From positions 54,884-118,883 of the forward strand of contig CAJNOL010000472.1 in assembly GCA_905250125.1 (NCBI GenBank): a stretch of DNA of 64,000 nucleotides, in the 5' to 3' direction. Source of the DNA: Rotaria sordida. Lineage: Eukaryota > Rotifera > Eurotatoria > Philodinida > Philodinidae. A program made the translations under genes and the position numbers. The notes beneath the pieces were generated by a model that worked only from the letters and a program-made list of their open reading frames with translations, did not search any database and was not told the DNA's origin. Positions 25,376-38,500 of this stretch are shown piece after piece. Each line of letters begins with the position of its first letter. The stretch's first letter is position 1.

Positions 25376-27605
25376 AGTATACTTCCTATAGAAATAATTT
25401 AAAGCAAAAAAAAGTAGATTTATTACTACTTTACTTATTTTTGTTTCTAATATTCTAACGATTTCTATTGATAGTTTAATAATTATATATTTAATAGAAA
25501 TATGACAGTAAAATTTTCTTGATGAGTAGAATTCTTCGTTAAAATATCAAAAATAAATAAATTTACTTGTTGTTTTTGTTTCCCGTTTCTTCTTGTCTTT
25601 TTTCATGTAGTGGAGTTTAGTTTATGATGAAAGAGAAGAACATTTATTGCTAAGATAAATAGATGAGTAAAGAATAAAAATGTCCTCTTAAATTCAATTC
25701 TGATTTCATTTTCTTGAAAAAGATATTTAAAAGAAAAGTCTTTGAACAGAATTATATGGTTGCTTCTTCATTTGAATTTATCAAAAAAATTTCATTTCTA
25801 ATAAATTTAATTGTTTATCGTTAGAAAATATATATTCGTATTTAATAATTCATATCTTTTAATTTGATTTTATTTCGAAAGACAAAAAATGAACATTACA
25901 AAAAAAAAAGATGAAAATGGAAATATATAAGTTTTGATTACTTCTTTTATTTAATTCGAAAGAAAAAACATGATTATTTAAAGATAATTCGAATTCAGGA
26001 TAAATCATCGTATATATGCGGACACTTTAGTTTTTTTATAAAGATTGCCAGCTAACCATTGATGATCAATGCCAGAGATCGACAAGTTCGGATCTATCTG
26101 AACAATTTTCGTTCTATTTTTGAGAAAAGCACTTCTAGATATTAAAAAAATCTATGTTCTACTACTGAAATGCCATTCCTAAAACAAAACAACATTTTTT
26201 AAACAATTCAGTTACAGGAACTGAACTGTTGGGACAGATCTTATAATAAGATCTAATTTGTTCGAACGGTTCTTTTGGTCATTTCATCTGAATTTTGAAC
26301 TGAAAACTAGTCGATCTCTATTCAATAAGTCAACTATGTTTCCAAGACGTTCGGCTGATTTCTAATAATAACATAAACATATTTCTACGTAGAATAACAC
26401 CTTTTCTAATTGTTAACTTTTTTGTTTCAGTAAGAAGACGATTTCTATCAATAAAATTTCAATTAATATTTATTTTATTTGCAAATTTTAAAGAAACATG
26501 AAATGAGAAAAAAGCAAGACCTTTTTTTCCTTGGTCATTGTACATCAAATAGAATACAGAGGGTACGTTGTTGATAGACTTTTGTTTAATTTGATACAAT
26601 ATATCATACTAATAAATTCTAATAAACTTTAACAATATTTTATATTTTTACCAGTTATTTTCTAGTTCATACAAATTAATTAATGCAGAATTTCTCTAAA
26701 ATGTTTATTTAACTCTCATCGACTGAGCAAAACTCCAGAACTCACATTTTTCAAATCTTCCAAAAAGCACAATTTAGGAAATTATGGATACAATACTAAA
26801 GCGTAAAAGAACATGAAAGTTCATAAGAATTATGATCTTTCTACTGAAAAATAATACGATCAATTTGTACTATAATTTTCAAGTAACAGCAAATTTTTCT
26901 CTTTCGTTTCATAATTCACATTCTTGCAATGAAAATTTTATAGTTCTTTAGTGATTAGATAACCAAAGAATTCAAATACAAGAAAATAAAAGTTCAAAAC
27001 ACTACACTATCGGCTTATTATTTAAAAAAAAATTTTATGTTAACCACAAATACTTATTGAGTTCTTGTGCAGTTTTTTCAATCTAAAACTAATTGATTAC
27101 TGAAAACAGTTTTTCGTACTTAGACGATCGAAATAACCTGGATCAAAGCACAATATGACATGAAAAGATCTATAATTTTTACTGAAGGTGAAATCTAAAT
27201 TTAAATGGCGAATCCACCGAGCTTTCCATGATATCACTACGAAACATCACAACAATGGTGAAATTTGAACTCATATTGCCATCCACATAAAACGTACATG
27301 ATCAGAAATAGAGATTAAGTATGGAGCGTTCGTCTAATTTGTCATCAAAATAAACTTTGCTACTGGCTCTATCAAAAGTAATACAAATCTGATGTCATTC
27401 ATTCAAAGAGACGGAAGTTTTTCTGATAGTATGTCCTATGTAATACTAATAACCAAGATTGAGAGCTCTAGTAAAATGAAAGTAACTACAAACTTATCAA
27501 GTACGGTTCCAAATGCCAACATTAAGAAAATGACAATACTTTTGTACTTTTCACGTTTCATTCCACGAACAGGCAACGACTTGGCATTTCTCATTCCATT
27601 TTTAT
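25376..27605. other. Gene-poor AT-rich region
   Basis: About 2.2 kb without a supported gene. The open stretch at 27392-27658 on the + strand is antisense to the transposon-like fragment described next and is probably a shadow of decayed DNA. Confidence 0.45.
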
Positions 27606-27806
27606 TTACGTTTGACTTAGATGATCACAGAAAATTGTGTCTTTTCCATGCAGCTTAAGATCAAGATAGGCAATGCATGCATAGATCAAAACATTATGCT
27701 TCGGATAGCTTTCCTGAATAGAGATCGACAAATCCGTCTTCGTTATGGATGATTGAACGATTCTCATTTTCTCATTCACATATAAATATTCTTCGTCAGA
27801 TACCAT
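27606..27806 (-). pseudogene. Possible reverse-transcriptase fragment
   Basis: A 66-residue open piece contains EKMRIVQSSITKTDLSI, then ESYPKHN, then AYLDLKL. This pattern resembles the segment around the strand 'S-YLDL-' of transposon-encoded reverse transcriptases seen in rotifer-type genomes (recalled family pattern, not searched). It has no intact flanking domain, and stops occur on both sides. If correct, it is a dead retroelement remnant. Confidence 0.35.
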
Positions 27807-29260
27807 AGAAGATCCAAATTGTAAGGACTAGCAACAAATGGGAACAATATTTTGCATGAAAGCGACGCAAAGTATATACTTATATGTCTATAAAAGATTT
27901 TTCATTTAGGCCAAGATTTTCAGAACAATAATATACATACGAAACAGTCGCCTTTTTTTTTCTCCGATCATTTGACAATAGCGACACTGATATCGGTGAA
28001 AAACTTAGTACATATTGAAAAAAAACGAATTAATGATATTTATTTTTTTGCATATGATGATATCATTGTTGTCTCTGCTGATATTAACAAATAGTGTAAC
28101 AATAGATAAAAATTTCGAAGATTGGATTATTTGAACTTTAACATTATTTTCATGATAATCACAACGATAAAGAAAATTTTGAATTTGCTTTTTAATATTT
28201 GCAAAAAATTTTCGTCGGATTTTATTTAGATACATTTACAATATTCTTTGTAATGATGACAATAATTCTAAAAGATATTTAAAATCGATTTATAGGGAAC
28301 ATGTTTTTTGTATCAAATTCTAACAATACAATTAAATTGTACAAGTATAATATTTAATAAATGTTCTATAATACAAAACTGACTTTCGTTTTTTTATTTT
28401 ACAAAGAATTTGAAGCTTGTTTTAAATTTCGGTTCTCATTCTTGGTGAATAAAAAATTCAAGTCTGTACAAAACTATCAATTCTTTCGTTCAAAAATACT
28501 TTTCATAATAACGTGAACTTCGACAGATAAATACTTATTGAATTGTCCAACTGTGAATTCTTGTTTTTTTTTTCTTAGAAATAAACAAATGTCCCTGTGT
28601 ATATCTAATTATCAAGATCAATGTTAACCGTCAAATATTCTACATCAAAAGGCCGAAAATTTATTTCTCTACATATTTACCATCTCATCAATGTTCTTAA
28701 CAGTTTTGTTGAAGAGAATAAAAGTTTGCAATAAACATTTTACAGATTTTTAGGATACATTATGAAAAATAATTTTTTTCACAAGTTACACTTCTACTAT
28801 AAAATAGTGAAGTCTTTTTATGATTGGATACAGAATTAAATTCTGTAAAAAATAGTAATTATGTTTTCTTGAACAGTTGAAAGATTTCGATTGCTTGGAA
28901 TCGATTTAAAATAATGATTCGGTTTAATCTAAACAAAGTTTTCTTTTCGGTATTTTTCACTTCGAAATTTTTCTTGTTAAACATTTTTTCTAAAACACCA
29001 ATAAATGAAGAATATTGTGTAGAATATTTTTTAATATATTTTCAATTCCAGTAAATCGACTCCTTAGAATTCTTTTTATTATTGTAAAAATGTTGGTCGT
29101 CATAGACGTGCCAATAAGAATGCGCCATTGAAAAAAAGTCCTTTATTATTGGTATTGTAGTATATTCAAATCGATGCAAAAATACGACAAATGTCCTCCG
29201 TTAATATTCAACGATATAGATAGATAAAATCATTGCACCTTATTTTTTCTTCTTTTATAT

Positions 29261-29337
29261 AACGCACATCCCGAAGGTAACAAACCTTTGTATGAAACAG
29301 AAATACAAACTATCTGTCGCATGACGATGTGCGTGTT
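29261..29337. ncRNA. Candidate structured RNA with a closed multi-arm fold
   Basis: CGCACATC at 29263-29270 pairs perfectly with GATGTGCG at 29326-29333. Inside are two further hairpins: AAGGT with ACCTT around AACAA, and TTGTAT with ATACAA around a nine-base loop. The result is a cloverleaf-like outline, but there is no T-loop consensus, so it is not a normal tRNA. Low confidence. Confidence 0.25.
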
Positions 29338-31103
29338 AAGTTTTTTTTTTCTATAACGAAAAAATGTACTTGTTCTCTTGGTATTATCGTCACCATGTGA
29401 AAATGATTACAGCGTAATTTTGCTTCGAACGTATGTAACCGTACAATAGTTTTACGATATAGTCAAAACGAGTAAAAGTAGTTTAAACTAGGTTCTCGTT
29501 TTTAAAGTTTATTTGTCTCATTTGAGAATAGGAGTCTAAAAGTAATTCGTTTCAATATTTTTATTTCACGAAGATCAATTTATTTTGTTTTTTCTTAACA
29601 TATTAACCAATTGAAGATCCGATATGGTTCGAATCGAAAAAAGAAATCGTCGGTAGACGGTTCAGTATAATGTACGCTATACCAGTAGTAGTGCAAAGAA
29701 ATATGTGACATGAGATGTTTAATCTTTTGAATAATCAATGGCAAGTATACCGATGGAAAGAACATAGAAAATTTGCAAGATATATTACTCTTCTTGTATG
29801 GCTATGATTAGCTTCCTAGCAAAATGTCTTCAAAATAGATATTTCACCAAAAATAACAAAAAGTTTTAACCCTTTCTATCTCTTTTTCTTTAAACACTTA
29901 TCTTTTTTTTTACTTGTCGTTCGTTCGTCTTTATCGTTTTGCTTGATATGTGTACATATATTACACGTTTGTTCATAAAGGAGAGCGATTAAATTATAAC
30001 CGAACGTGATCTCGAAACCAACTCCTCTTATACCAATAATTAAGTTATATATTGTTGTGTTTTATATGACAAAAAGTGAACATTATATACGATAATATGC
30101 ATGCCGTATAAGTTGCATCTCATTCAAATACAGTGTAAACACTGATGTATATGTTCGTATTAGGGTTGTCATATAGACTCTATAAAAATAAAACCTATGC
30201 CTCTAAGACTTACATTTTGTACTCCATTTGAGCAGTATTTTCCTTTAGATAATTCATAACATACTACGATTTAATAGAAACTATTCAACATTTTATTTCA
30301 CAGATTGAATTTTGAAAAATTTATAAAAATAAAATTGAAATATTTTTATAAGTATGAAAGAGCTCAGTTGAAACTGATCAGTGACTAGAAGAGAACAAAA
30401 ATTAAACTGCTTTACACTAAGAAGATTTAGTCAATTAGTATGAATAATTAATTTTTATTTTGTTCGATAATTTTCATCGTATCTTTTCATATAAAGTTAT
30501 ACTGAAAAAATTCTTTATTTCTAAATTTCTTAGTAAAAAAGAACGGATCATGTCAGATGATTCCCCGAATAATAAACACCAGCTAATGTTCTTTACAAAA
30601 AAACATACTCTTATTCAATTTATGTTTTCAGAGAATATTCTGCATCAATCAAAATATTCATCCTTACCATTATACATCATTTACAAAAAAAGAATCTATA
30701 TTGCATTTGAGGCCCTTCACAGCCTGCTAGAACATTATGGTATGTCAGTTTTAGTCGGCCTTATTAACGTAGATTATTTCTTCACAACTTTTATAAATCA
30801 TAAAAAGTAAATAAGTTTTCGATTCCTCGTAAAAATACTCAGATCCTTTTTCATACAATTTGACTTTCGTTTCAGAAGAAGCTTGTCTGTTTAAATGCCA
30901 ATGCTACAGTAGCAAATTTTTATCAATAATGAACACTAATACAAATATTTAAATACCACAACGCTTCTCTAAATGCACACACTACATATACATAGAAATT
31001 CATCATATTAATTGGAGTATTATTCCAAAACCCTCCTTATAATGTATAAAGTTTTTGTATATTCATAGACTCTAAACATTCATTTTTCGTTTATTCTCTC
31101 TTT

Positions 31104-31133
31104 CTATACATATATATATATATATATATATAA
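31104..31133. repeat. (TA)n microsatellite
   Basis: About 14 perfect TA units. A second, shorter (TA)n lies at 31497-31516. Confidence 0.9.
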
Positions 31134-32331
31134 CACTTATATCTATAAATTCGCGATATTCATACAATCTTATATATCTATTCCTATACACTTCTAAAGA
31201 TTAGATACTACTTGCACAAATCTATAACTGATTCCTATGGTTTCCTCATATCTGAAGCTCTATTAAATATTTGCATCACTTATGAATATTGAACTCTTCT
31301 AGGTTTTTATTTCATTTTAATTATGGGTCACAAAATACTTTATACCTAGAGTAATCTCAAAAAAGCTTTTTTGTACAATCAAAGTAGATGGTATGCCACT
31401 ATGAGTTAAATATAATCCTTCATTGAATGACAACATTCACAATCTTTAATGTCGATAATTGATCGTTGGACTTGATCATAACCATCAGAAAAGATCTATA
31501 TATATATATATATATGTAGTGCAGGTTTTATATTTTTTTAACGATATAATTTTTATTAACATAGAGAAAAATGAAAATTTTCGAAGCAGTTAGTAAGGAA
31601 AAACAATCATAGATATGAATAATAGTAGAATTTAATAAAGTACACTTAACAAATTCTTTGACTAAACTCTAATATATAATTTTCCAGAATATTGAAGCTA
31701 CAGTTGCATTTGTCTAGACACCAGATTTTCTGTACCAAATTCTTGAAGAGTGAAAAGCTTTTATAGAGGTTGCTTGTCAAAATAAACAACATTAAAAGTA
31801 TGTTTTTTAATTGTTCTCTTTATATATTAATGCTTCCACAACATATTAGCATCCTATATATCATTAATCCAAATTAAATAAGCATTATCTAACATATGTT
31901 AAATTCCAACAGTTTCTTGAGAAACATATGAATGTATCTTATGTATTATAGTGTAATGGAACGAAAATTTTTTAGTAAATCTAGATCTTAGTATTCTAAT
32001 CACTTAGCTTTTTGTACTTGAATTTTTAACAATAAGTTTTGTTAGAATTATTTGTTATTAGTTTCTAGTTGAAAGTTGTTTTATGCACAATAAAAATCGA
32101 AAATAAAATAAAAACTATTGCAATGCAATTTATATTTTATTAAATATCATAAGAAATAATAGAGTTCACTTCTACATTGAGACTAAGGTAAATAAAATAT
32201 ATTCATCATTTTATAGAAATCTGTTGTAGTTTAAGAGTAGTGAGATATTATTTAGTATTCTATCAGTATTATGCAGAATATTTTGTAGAATTCGACGCTG
32301 TTTAATCAGTGCTCGTATTGCGAAAATAATT

Positions 32332-33270
32332 ATGCAAAAATGGAATCTCGTAGTTTGTATAATTCTATTGGGGATCTTCATCATATGGTTTATTTCATAT
32401 ATGATATGTAACGCATTGGAATATCGTACACCACCACGAACGGTATATGAAAATGATGTTATTCGATATGCGAATGCTACTTCGGTTCGACGTCGTATTC
32501 CTCGATTAATTCATCAAACCTATCGTACACACGATGTTCCATCTATTTGGAATGCAACAGTTCAATCGGTTATGGAAAAAAATATCGGTGAATTTAAATA
32601 TCGTCGATGGTCTCACGCTGAAATGGATGCTTTTGTCAAAAAACATGAGCCTCAATTTTATTGGAAGACATATATAACCTATCCATATGATATGCAGCGT
32701 ATCGACTCATTTCGATATGTTCTTATGCTCCACGTGGGTGGCATCTATGTTGACATGGATAATGGTTGCAATCGTCCTTTTCGTGACTTACTTGTTACTC
32801 TAGAATCACTTGAACCAGACGCAACTTATTTGGCTGCTTTTCCTCGACGTGAATCGTTCGGAGTTGAAAGTGATTTTTTGATCAGTACTGCTGGTCATCC
32901 TTTATATAGACAACTTATTTCTCGGTTACATCTGTTCAATCACTATTATCTTCTCCATTTTTGGACTATGCAGCTCAGTGCTGGCCCCATATATGTCTCT
33001 ATTCAAGAACGACTTTTCACGTCATCGGAACAAGCAATTGTGCGTCTGTTGGACTTTAGTGTCTTTCGACCTATGTTTATTCGGAAAGAAAATGGATTCA
33101 CATGGATTGGTCGAGATGCTCATTTTCTATTCTATATCAGTGCCAAGAGTGGTATTATTCTATGGTATTGCAAAATATTTATTATCATTATTGTTATTTT
33201 TACTTTAATTAAATGGTGCAAACAAAAACAAAAAATAACTTTTAATTATATCTATACTCCTACGAGATGA
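32332..33270 (+). CDS. Inositol-phosphoceramide mannosyltransferase-like glycosyltransferase (DXD sugar-binding family), intronless
   Basis: 312 residues in one exon. An N-terminal signal anchor (residues ~5-27) puts the catalytic part in the Golgi lumen. PRLIHQTYRTHDVP (57-70) is the family's opening motif, ADAIRY is seen as IDSFRYVLM, and GGIYVDMDNGC (136-146) carries the DXD metal/nucleotide-sugar site at 141-143. Later come SAGP (216-219) and W-x-x-x-DA (WIGRDA, 258-263). A C-terminal membrane helix (~274-294) follows. This order, including the second membrane helix, matches fungal SUR1/CSG1-type enzymes that mannosylate inositol phosphoceramide, a sphingolipid head-group step not typical of animals. 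Lack of introns supports transfer from a fungus or similar source (inference). The true acceptor substrate is unknown. Confidence 0.85.
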   Translation: MQKWNLVVCIILLGIFIIWFISYMICNALEYRTPPRTVYENDVIRYANATSVRRRIPRLIHQTYRTHDVPSIWNATVQSVMEKNIGEFKYRRWSHAEMDAFVKKHEPQFYWKTYITYPYDMQRIDSFRYVLMLHVGGIYVDMDNGCNRPFRDLLVTLESLEPDATYLAAFPRRESFGVESDFLISTAGHPLYRQLISRLHLFNHYYLLHFWTMQLSAGPIYVSIQERLFTSSEQAIVRLLDFSVFRPMFIRKENGFTWIGRDAHFLFYISAKSGIILWYCKIFIIIIVIFTLIKWCKQKQKITFNYIYTPTR

Positions 33271-36200
33271 AGTGATAAGAATAAGGAATAGAAGACAATT
33301 AATTTGAACTTTATAGCACAACTAATGGTTATAATTCATTTCTCGAGTCTCAGAGCTTAACATCATGGAGAGAAAACTATATGAGTATTGTGTGTTAAAA
33401 GTTATACAGAAACATTGTTTGATATGTGTTTCATTTCATTACTAAAACAAGTCGTGAGAAATCTCAATTATCGAATAAAATTTTCAAAAAAAACGCACGA
33501 AGTAAAAACATGTCAAGGAAAGATAAAAAAATAAGGAAGAATACAGGAAACTGTTGTTTTAGAAAACTGTAGAACATTGAAAAGCTTTTTTCGAAATTTG
33601 AATGACTGGAATATGTTTGCGAATATTATAAATAGTATAATTTTTTATTCTTGCGCAGATAAAAATTTATGCAATGGATCTCAAGGATGATAGACAATGA
33701 TAGATTGATTTGCCACAGTCGTCATATGATCAATATAAAGAGCACGAATTGAATAAGTTATAACTTTGGGAAATAATCAATGTCAGTGTTTCTGAACTTA
33801 TCGAAATATATAATAGTGCATTGAGATCTACTGTAGATATAATGGATATGTACAACAGACTTATTTGGCAGCCGAATGAATGATCCGAATAACAATAACG
33901 TTAAACTAAGGAAAACAAAATACGAAAATGAAAGACAACGGGTGAATAATAACATGACAAAAACAAAAAATAGAGCACTAGTAAAAAAAAGAGAAGTTCC
34001 GTTCGAAATGTAGAAATGAATAAGACAGATCGTTTCTCTGACGACCAATTATTCTTGGAAAATAACTATAGTCTGCTAGAGATTTTTCATCTTACGTACT
34101 TTATATGAGTATTATGAGGTTTAAGAACACATGTGAGTTCTACATTTTAGTTCCAAAAAGGGTATATTGACAAGCTTTTTCTTATTGAGACCAGAAAATG
34201 CGAGTTGTTATCAGTGAATCAATATAATCAAGTCGTAGTGGAGTTCTCTTCCAAGATTCTAACGATACTCTCTAATATCTTCGATCAAAATGAACAATTC
34301 ATATACTGAAGTATTTCGAATTGAAGCTTAAAAGATGCATGTCATCTTAACTTTGGCCTATATTCTGAACAATGCTGATAAATGTTACGCATCAGACAAT
34401 CAGAGATGAACTAAGATAACACTTTCATATGTTCTAAATGTCACTATCTATTCCATCAAACAATTGTCAAGTTTACGGCGCGTTGGTGATGTTGGAGATT
34501 TTATACTGTAAACTGAGAAGAAGACGAAGCACTCCTAGTTTCTTCTCCGTCTGACTTGAAATTAATTTCACCAGAAAATAATAACTGACTGCATTTCACT
34601 TTCTTATTTTTATTCTCTGTTAAAATTTATCGATGTGTTTGTCGTTTCACAGAAATGCAAAATAAAAGTTGGAAGCTTTTTCTCTCTCTACCATAGTTAC
34701 TATTACCAATGATAAATTATAGATGAGACTTGCATGGAGAACTTGGTTAACGTTGCAAAGAATGCATTTTCTCTCTTTCTTCATCTTTGTTAATTTTTTT
34801 CTCATTATGAACATTTCCATTTAGTTAATAATTATTTTTCTCTTTCATATGAGAGGAGAAAGAAAGAAAGAAAAAAGAGTTTAGCTGTAATTATATAACA
34901 ACTTGTTTTCTGTACACTCCTTTTGATTGAAAAAGTATACATCATATATTATCAAAGATAAATGCTTGCATACACACACTCGATACTAGAGCATATGGGG
35001 CTGCTCTTCATTATTTCTTTGGTGTTAGACCTAGATGGGTATTGTCATAGTTAGAGTAGAGAATCTATCATTCAATGAAACTTTTGTATTCATATTCGAC
35101 TGACATGTAACAGCGCTGGTTAGGCGTACTAAACCCAAACTATGTGAGTCACAACTGTCATTACTACTACAATCGTAGCATCATCTAACATCGAACGAAT
35201 TCGATTGATGGGTAGACATATTGTTTACCAGTGATATTTTCATGAGAGATAAAGTTTTGTCTTGTAGGAAAACGCATGAAGATGTTCATTGGTCGAAAAT
35301 CCAGTAGTTTCACTATTAACAGTCTTCTTTTTTGTCAGTATTAGCTACGTCTGGTGTCGCAGAAGGAAGTTTGTTTCGATTGAAAACTACGCTCGATTTT
35401 TGATTAATGGAATAAATATTTTGATGGGAATACGATCATTCATTGATATTGGAACAAATCATGCGAAGTCAATGGAACAGAGTGTAACGATTGTCGGTGA
35501 GATATAAGTGTGAGGAAAATTTCTAGAGATTTCTACGAATAGAGAAAAACAAAATCGAACTGAGATTGATACAGATTCATTCATTGCACTCGAAAGATAA
35601 TGGCAATGTCACTATCAGTATCCTATAGGATAATAGCCATACTCAAATGTAATCGTTGGCACAATACATACAAACAATGAAGTCTTTAGAATAACGTATG
35701 CGATCAGCATGAGATAAGATTAGATTTCACTTGAACATTTACTTGATATCTGTCATCAATATTCGTCATGTTCATCAGGAAATGACAAGAAAAGAGATAC
35801 ATATACATGATTCTTTGATTCTCAATCAGATAACGATATTTCTGTCCTTCTTTCAATCTTTCTCTTATTAGTTTTATATTTAGTATAGTGTAACTGATTT
35901 GGCTGATAAACATTTGTTTCTTGTTGAATTTTTGTTTCATATTATTAGTTTTGTTCATCGAACTAGTGATTGAATGCTTCTTATCGACAATATGGTTGGT
36001 TTCCATAGAAGTTATGTGTTGTTGATACAAAGAAAAATACTTCGTAGACTGACTATTACTAATAGGTGGTGTATGTATGAAAATGTCTTTTTCAATTTTC
36101 TTAATCAACGGCGAATAGCATGAAGATAAAAGCATACTGATGGAAAAGTGTGCCCGTGAAAGAAGTGCGATGATGAGATTAGGTTGAATCCATTAAAGGC

Positions 36201-37034
36201 AACTTGAACTGATCGGGTTTTAGCGTTAATACGGTTATTGATATTGTTACTATAGCTGTCATCGAATATCGATGTATAGTGAACATTGCATGTAGATAGA
36301 CACATCATCGAATAGTTTCTCTTGATGACGAATAGCAATAGAGCGAGAAAACATAATTTTAATAGTTTAAGTGTAACGAAGAAAGAAAATGAGAAATAAT
36401 CTCACACAAATTCTTCAAAATCCAACAAGTAGAAAACAGAAGATGAAATCGTTAATTATTTGTCTTGAAACAAATCTTCACTTGCCTTTTTCAATAATGA
36501 ATTCATGTAGACCAATACTGAATCATTGGTTATCATTGCTACTATTGTTACCGTCGTGACATCGATAATCAATAATTTTTCTGGAGAACTATTCAGACTG
36601 GAATATTCGCTGGCTATGATAGATGGAGAACAATAGACTATATTCGGTTGTTTTACGGTTGTCAGTGGTGACGGTCAAGAACCAAACGAATGCGAAATTA
36701 ATGTTCAAGATAGGCCGCCTCGAGTGCTTGATTGAAAGGGGCCAAGGCCTTCTGTGAAGGATATTATACATCTGTCGACACTTGATCAGATGATGATTGG
36801 CACTGCTGAGGGAATATAATGTTTGATCGATATTTGGGAGATTTCAATTCACTGCCGAATAAACCCATTCGACTATCGTTAACAATTGCTCTTGAGAAAA
36901 AAAAAGATGGTTTCGTTGTTTTTGATGAATAAAAAAGATCGTGTAGATGTATTTTCTCGAAGATTTACTTTTAACTTCACATACAGGTTGCTCCTTTCGA
37001 AATGATGCTAAGTAGTTGTTGAGTAAACCAATGA

Positions 37035-37140
37035 TTCAATGTTAATGAGGTTATGGGTGTCGGTGTGGGCGGGTGTTATTGTTAGTTTTCTCTTCATCCA
37101 CTTCCACATTCTTATACCTTCACACACATGCGTACACACT
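37035..37140. repeat. G-rich then C-rich telomere-like tract
   Basis: GGGTGTCGGTGTGGGCGGGTG is followed about 40 bases later by CCACTTCCACATTC...CACACACATGCGTACACAC. Same G-then-C order as the tract at 17950-18080. Confidence 0.45.
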
Positions 37141-37754
37141 TATAGTGATTAATGGTCATATTATATTCTCGCCAAAGGATACTAATTCGATTCTCATGAA
37201 CATCATGAAGAAAAGACAAGACTTCTTCATAAGGGGTATCTGCATCGATGTTGTAGAAAATTCTATTCAAGGTGATTGATCGAGATAGCAGATGCTGAGA
37301 AATATTTGTGAAAACTTCGAACCATTGGATTGTTCTCTTATATGGATCGATCGATAGTAAATGTTTGTAAATGAGGTTTTCGTCCTATGATCCATGAATA
37401 CAATAATCGGCACGTAAACTTCAATGAAAAAAGTTAGACATCCAATCGAATCCAAATATATGTGAAAGCATGAATCTTTGTTCAACTGTACATCGATGAC
37501 AAAAACGATAATCTGCTTTTAATGTGATGAAAAGCTAACTGAATCTAATGTGCTTAGGAACACAATTGCTTGTTGGTGAGAATTGACGTAATCGAAACAT
37601 ACGAAAGATATTTCAGAGTATTTACTGGCAATTTTTTCGCTCTACCAGTGTTGGAAACCTTGGTCTTAATAAATGTCACAAATGCTACAGCATAATTATC
37701 AATACTTTATGTGGGTAATGACTCGTGGTCTTATTTTGAAATCAAAAAAAAAAC

Positions 37755-37885
37755 ATAGTTGGCTGTGGGTGTACTGCGGACGTGGGTATCTTGGGTGTGA
37801 ATAAGGAGTTTGGTAGGTATCAGTCGTGGTGTTTGTGTAAGATATTGGCGTGGGCGTGACTGAGTTGTGTATGTGGGTATGAGTG
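37755..37885. repeat. Degenerate GTGGGTGT-type tract
   Basis: About 130 bases made largely of (T)GTGGGTGT-, GTGGGTAT- and GTGTGAA-like units, for example CTGTGGGTGTACTG and GACGTGGGTATC. Resembles a decayed TGTGGG-type telomere repeat on the + strand. Confidence 0.5.
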
Positions 37886-38500
37886 AAGAGAAGAGAAGAT
37901 GCACAACCACACCTTCAAGATAGCTCAAGGGTGTTTTTTTTTATTGCCCATTTCTGCAGTTACTTCATTCATTCTTGCGTTGTATACTGCATCTCTATTA
38001 TTCTGACAAGTTTGTACGTTCAGTTCAACAGTGAAGCACGATCAATGACTATTCAAAGTCAAACCTTTTTGTTGCGACTCAAACAATACACCTCCTTTGA
38101 AGTCTTATCAAAACATGAATTATTTCCTCGTGGCCGATTGATAAATGAAGGTATCGTGCTCGAGATGAAAACTTTCTAAGTTTTATCAACCAGATGCCAC
38201 ACAAGATATTGTCGCAGAAGTTGTTTTTACGTATTTCACAGCACATAGTCTGTAAGACACGATTTTGATGTTTTTCATCGAACATCAATCTTTTAATTCG
38301 AACGTGTCAAAAAAAAAAATTTGTTTCTGTTCTGTCGTACCGTCTCGAAGAAAGAAATTCGCAGAAGAAAAAAAGGAGTAAGAGGAAAAAAAAGAAACGA
38401 AAGAAGTGGCGCAACTCAATCCAACGAAGTCATCGTACACCTGTAGTGTCGCTGATTTTTCATTTGCACGAACATCACAGGATAAAAGCATATACAAAAC

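Larger units (their letters stand above)
27807..32331. other. Long gene-poor region
   Basis: About 4.5 kb of very AT-rich DNA. An open stretch at 30460-30810 (116 codons) has no recognisable domain. (TA)n runs lie at 31106-31132 and 31497-31516. A structured-RNA-like segment sits at 29261-29337. Confidence 0.45.
33271..38500. other. Gene-poor region with possible decayed coding patches
   Basis: About 5.2 kb. Open stretches at 35704-36135 (-, 143 codons) and 36105-36338 (-) are the longest but match nothing I recognise. A higher-GC patch at ~36560-36770 reads as broken coding sequence on the + strand (VVSGDGQEPNECEI, DRPPRVLD with stops). G-rich/C-rich telomere-like tracts lie at ~37035-37140 and ~37755-37885. 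Confidence 0.4.

Noticed and set aside
29600-29660. GGTTCGAATC string resembling a tRNA T-arm
   Set aside because: No acceptor stem, D-arm or anticodon arm can be placed around it.
30460-30810. 116-codon + strand open stretch
   Set aside because: No recognisable motif, AT-driven composition (Phe, Lys, Ile, Tyr), no splice partners. Length is possible by chance in this much noncoding DNA.
33758-34048. 96-codon minus-strand hydrophobic frame
   Set aside because: Phe/Leu/Ser-rich translation typical of antisense to A-rich DNA. Not a convincing membrane protein.
35704-36338. 143-codon and 77-codon overlapping minus-strand frames
   Set aside because: Longest unexplained frames of the window, but without domain, acceptor/donor pair or codon bias. 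Kept only as a note in the spacer description.
37883-38179. 98-codon + strand frame upstream of the LIM-GTPase gene
   Set aside because: Begins inside the telomere-like tract and shows no similarity. It does not connect in phase to the LIM exon.
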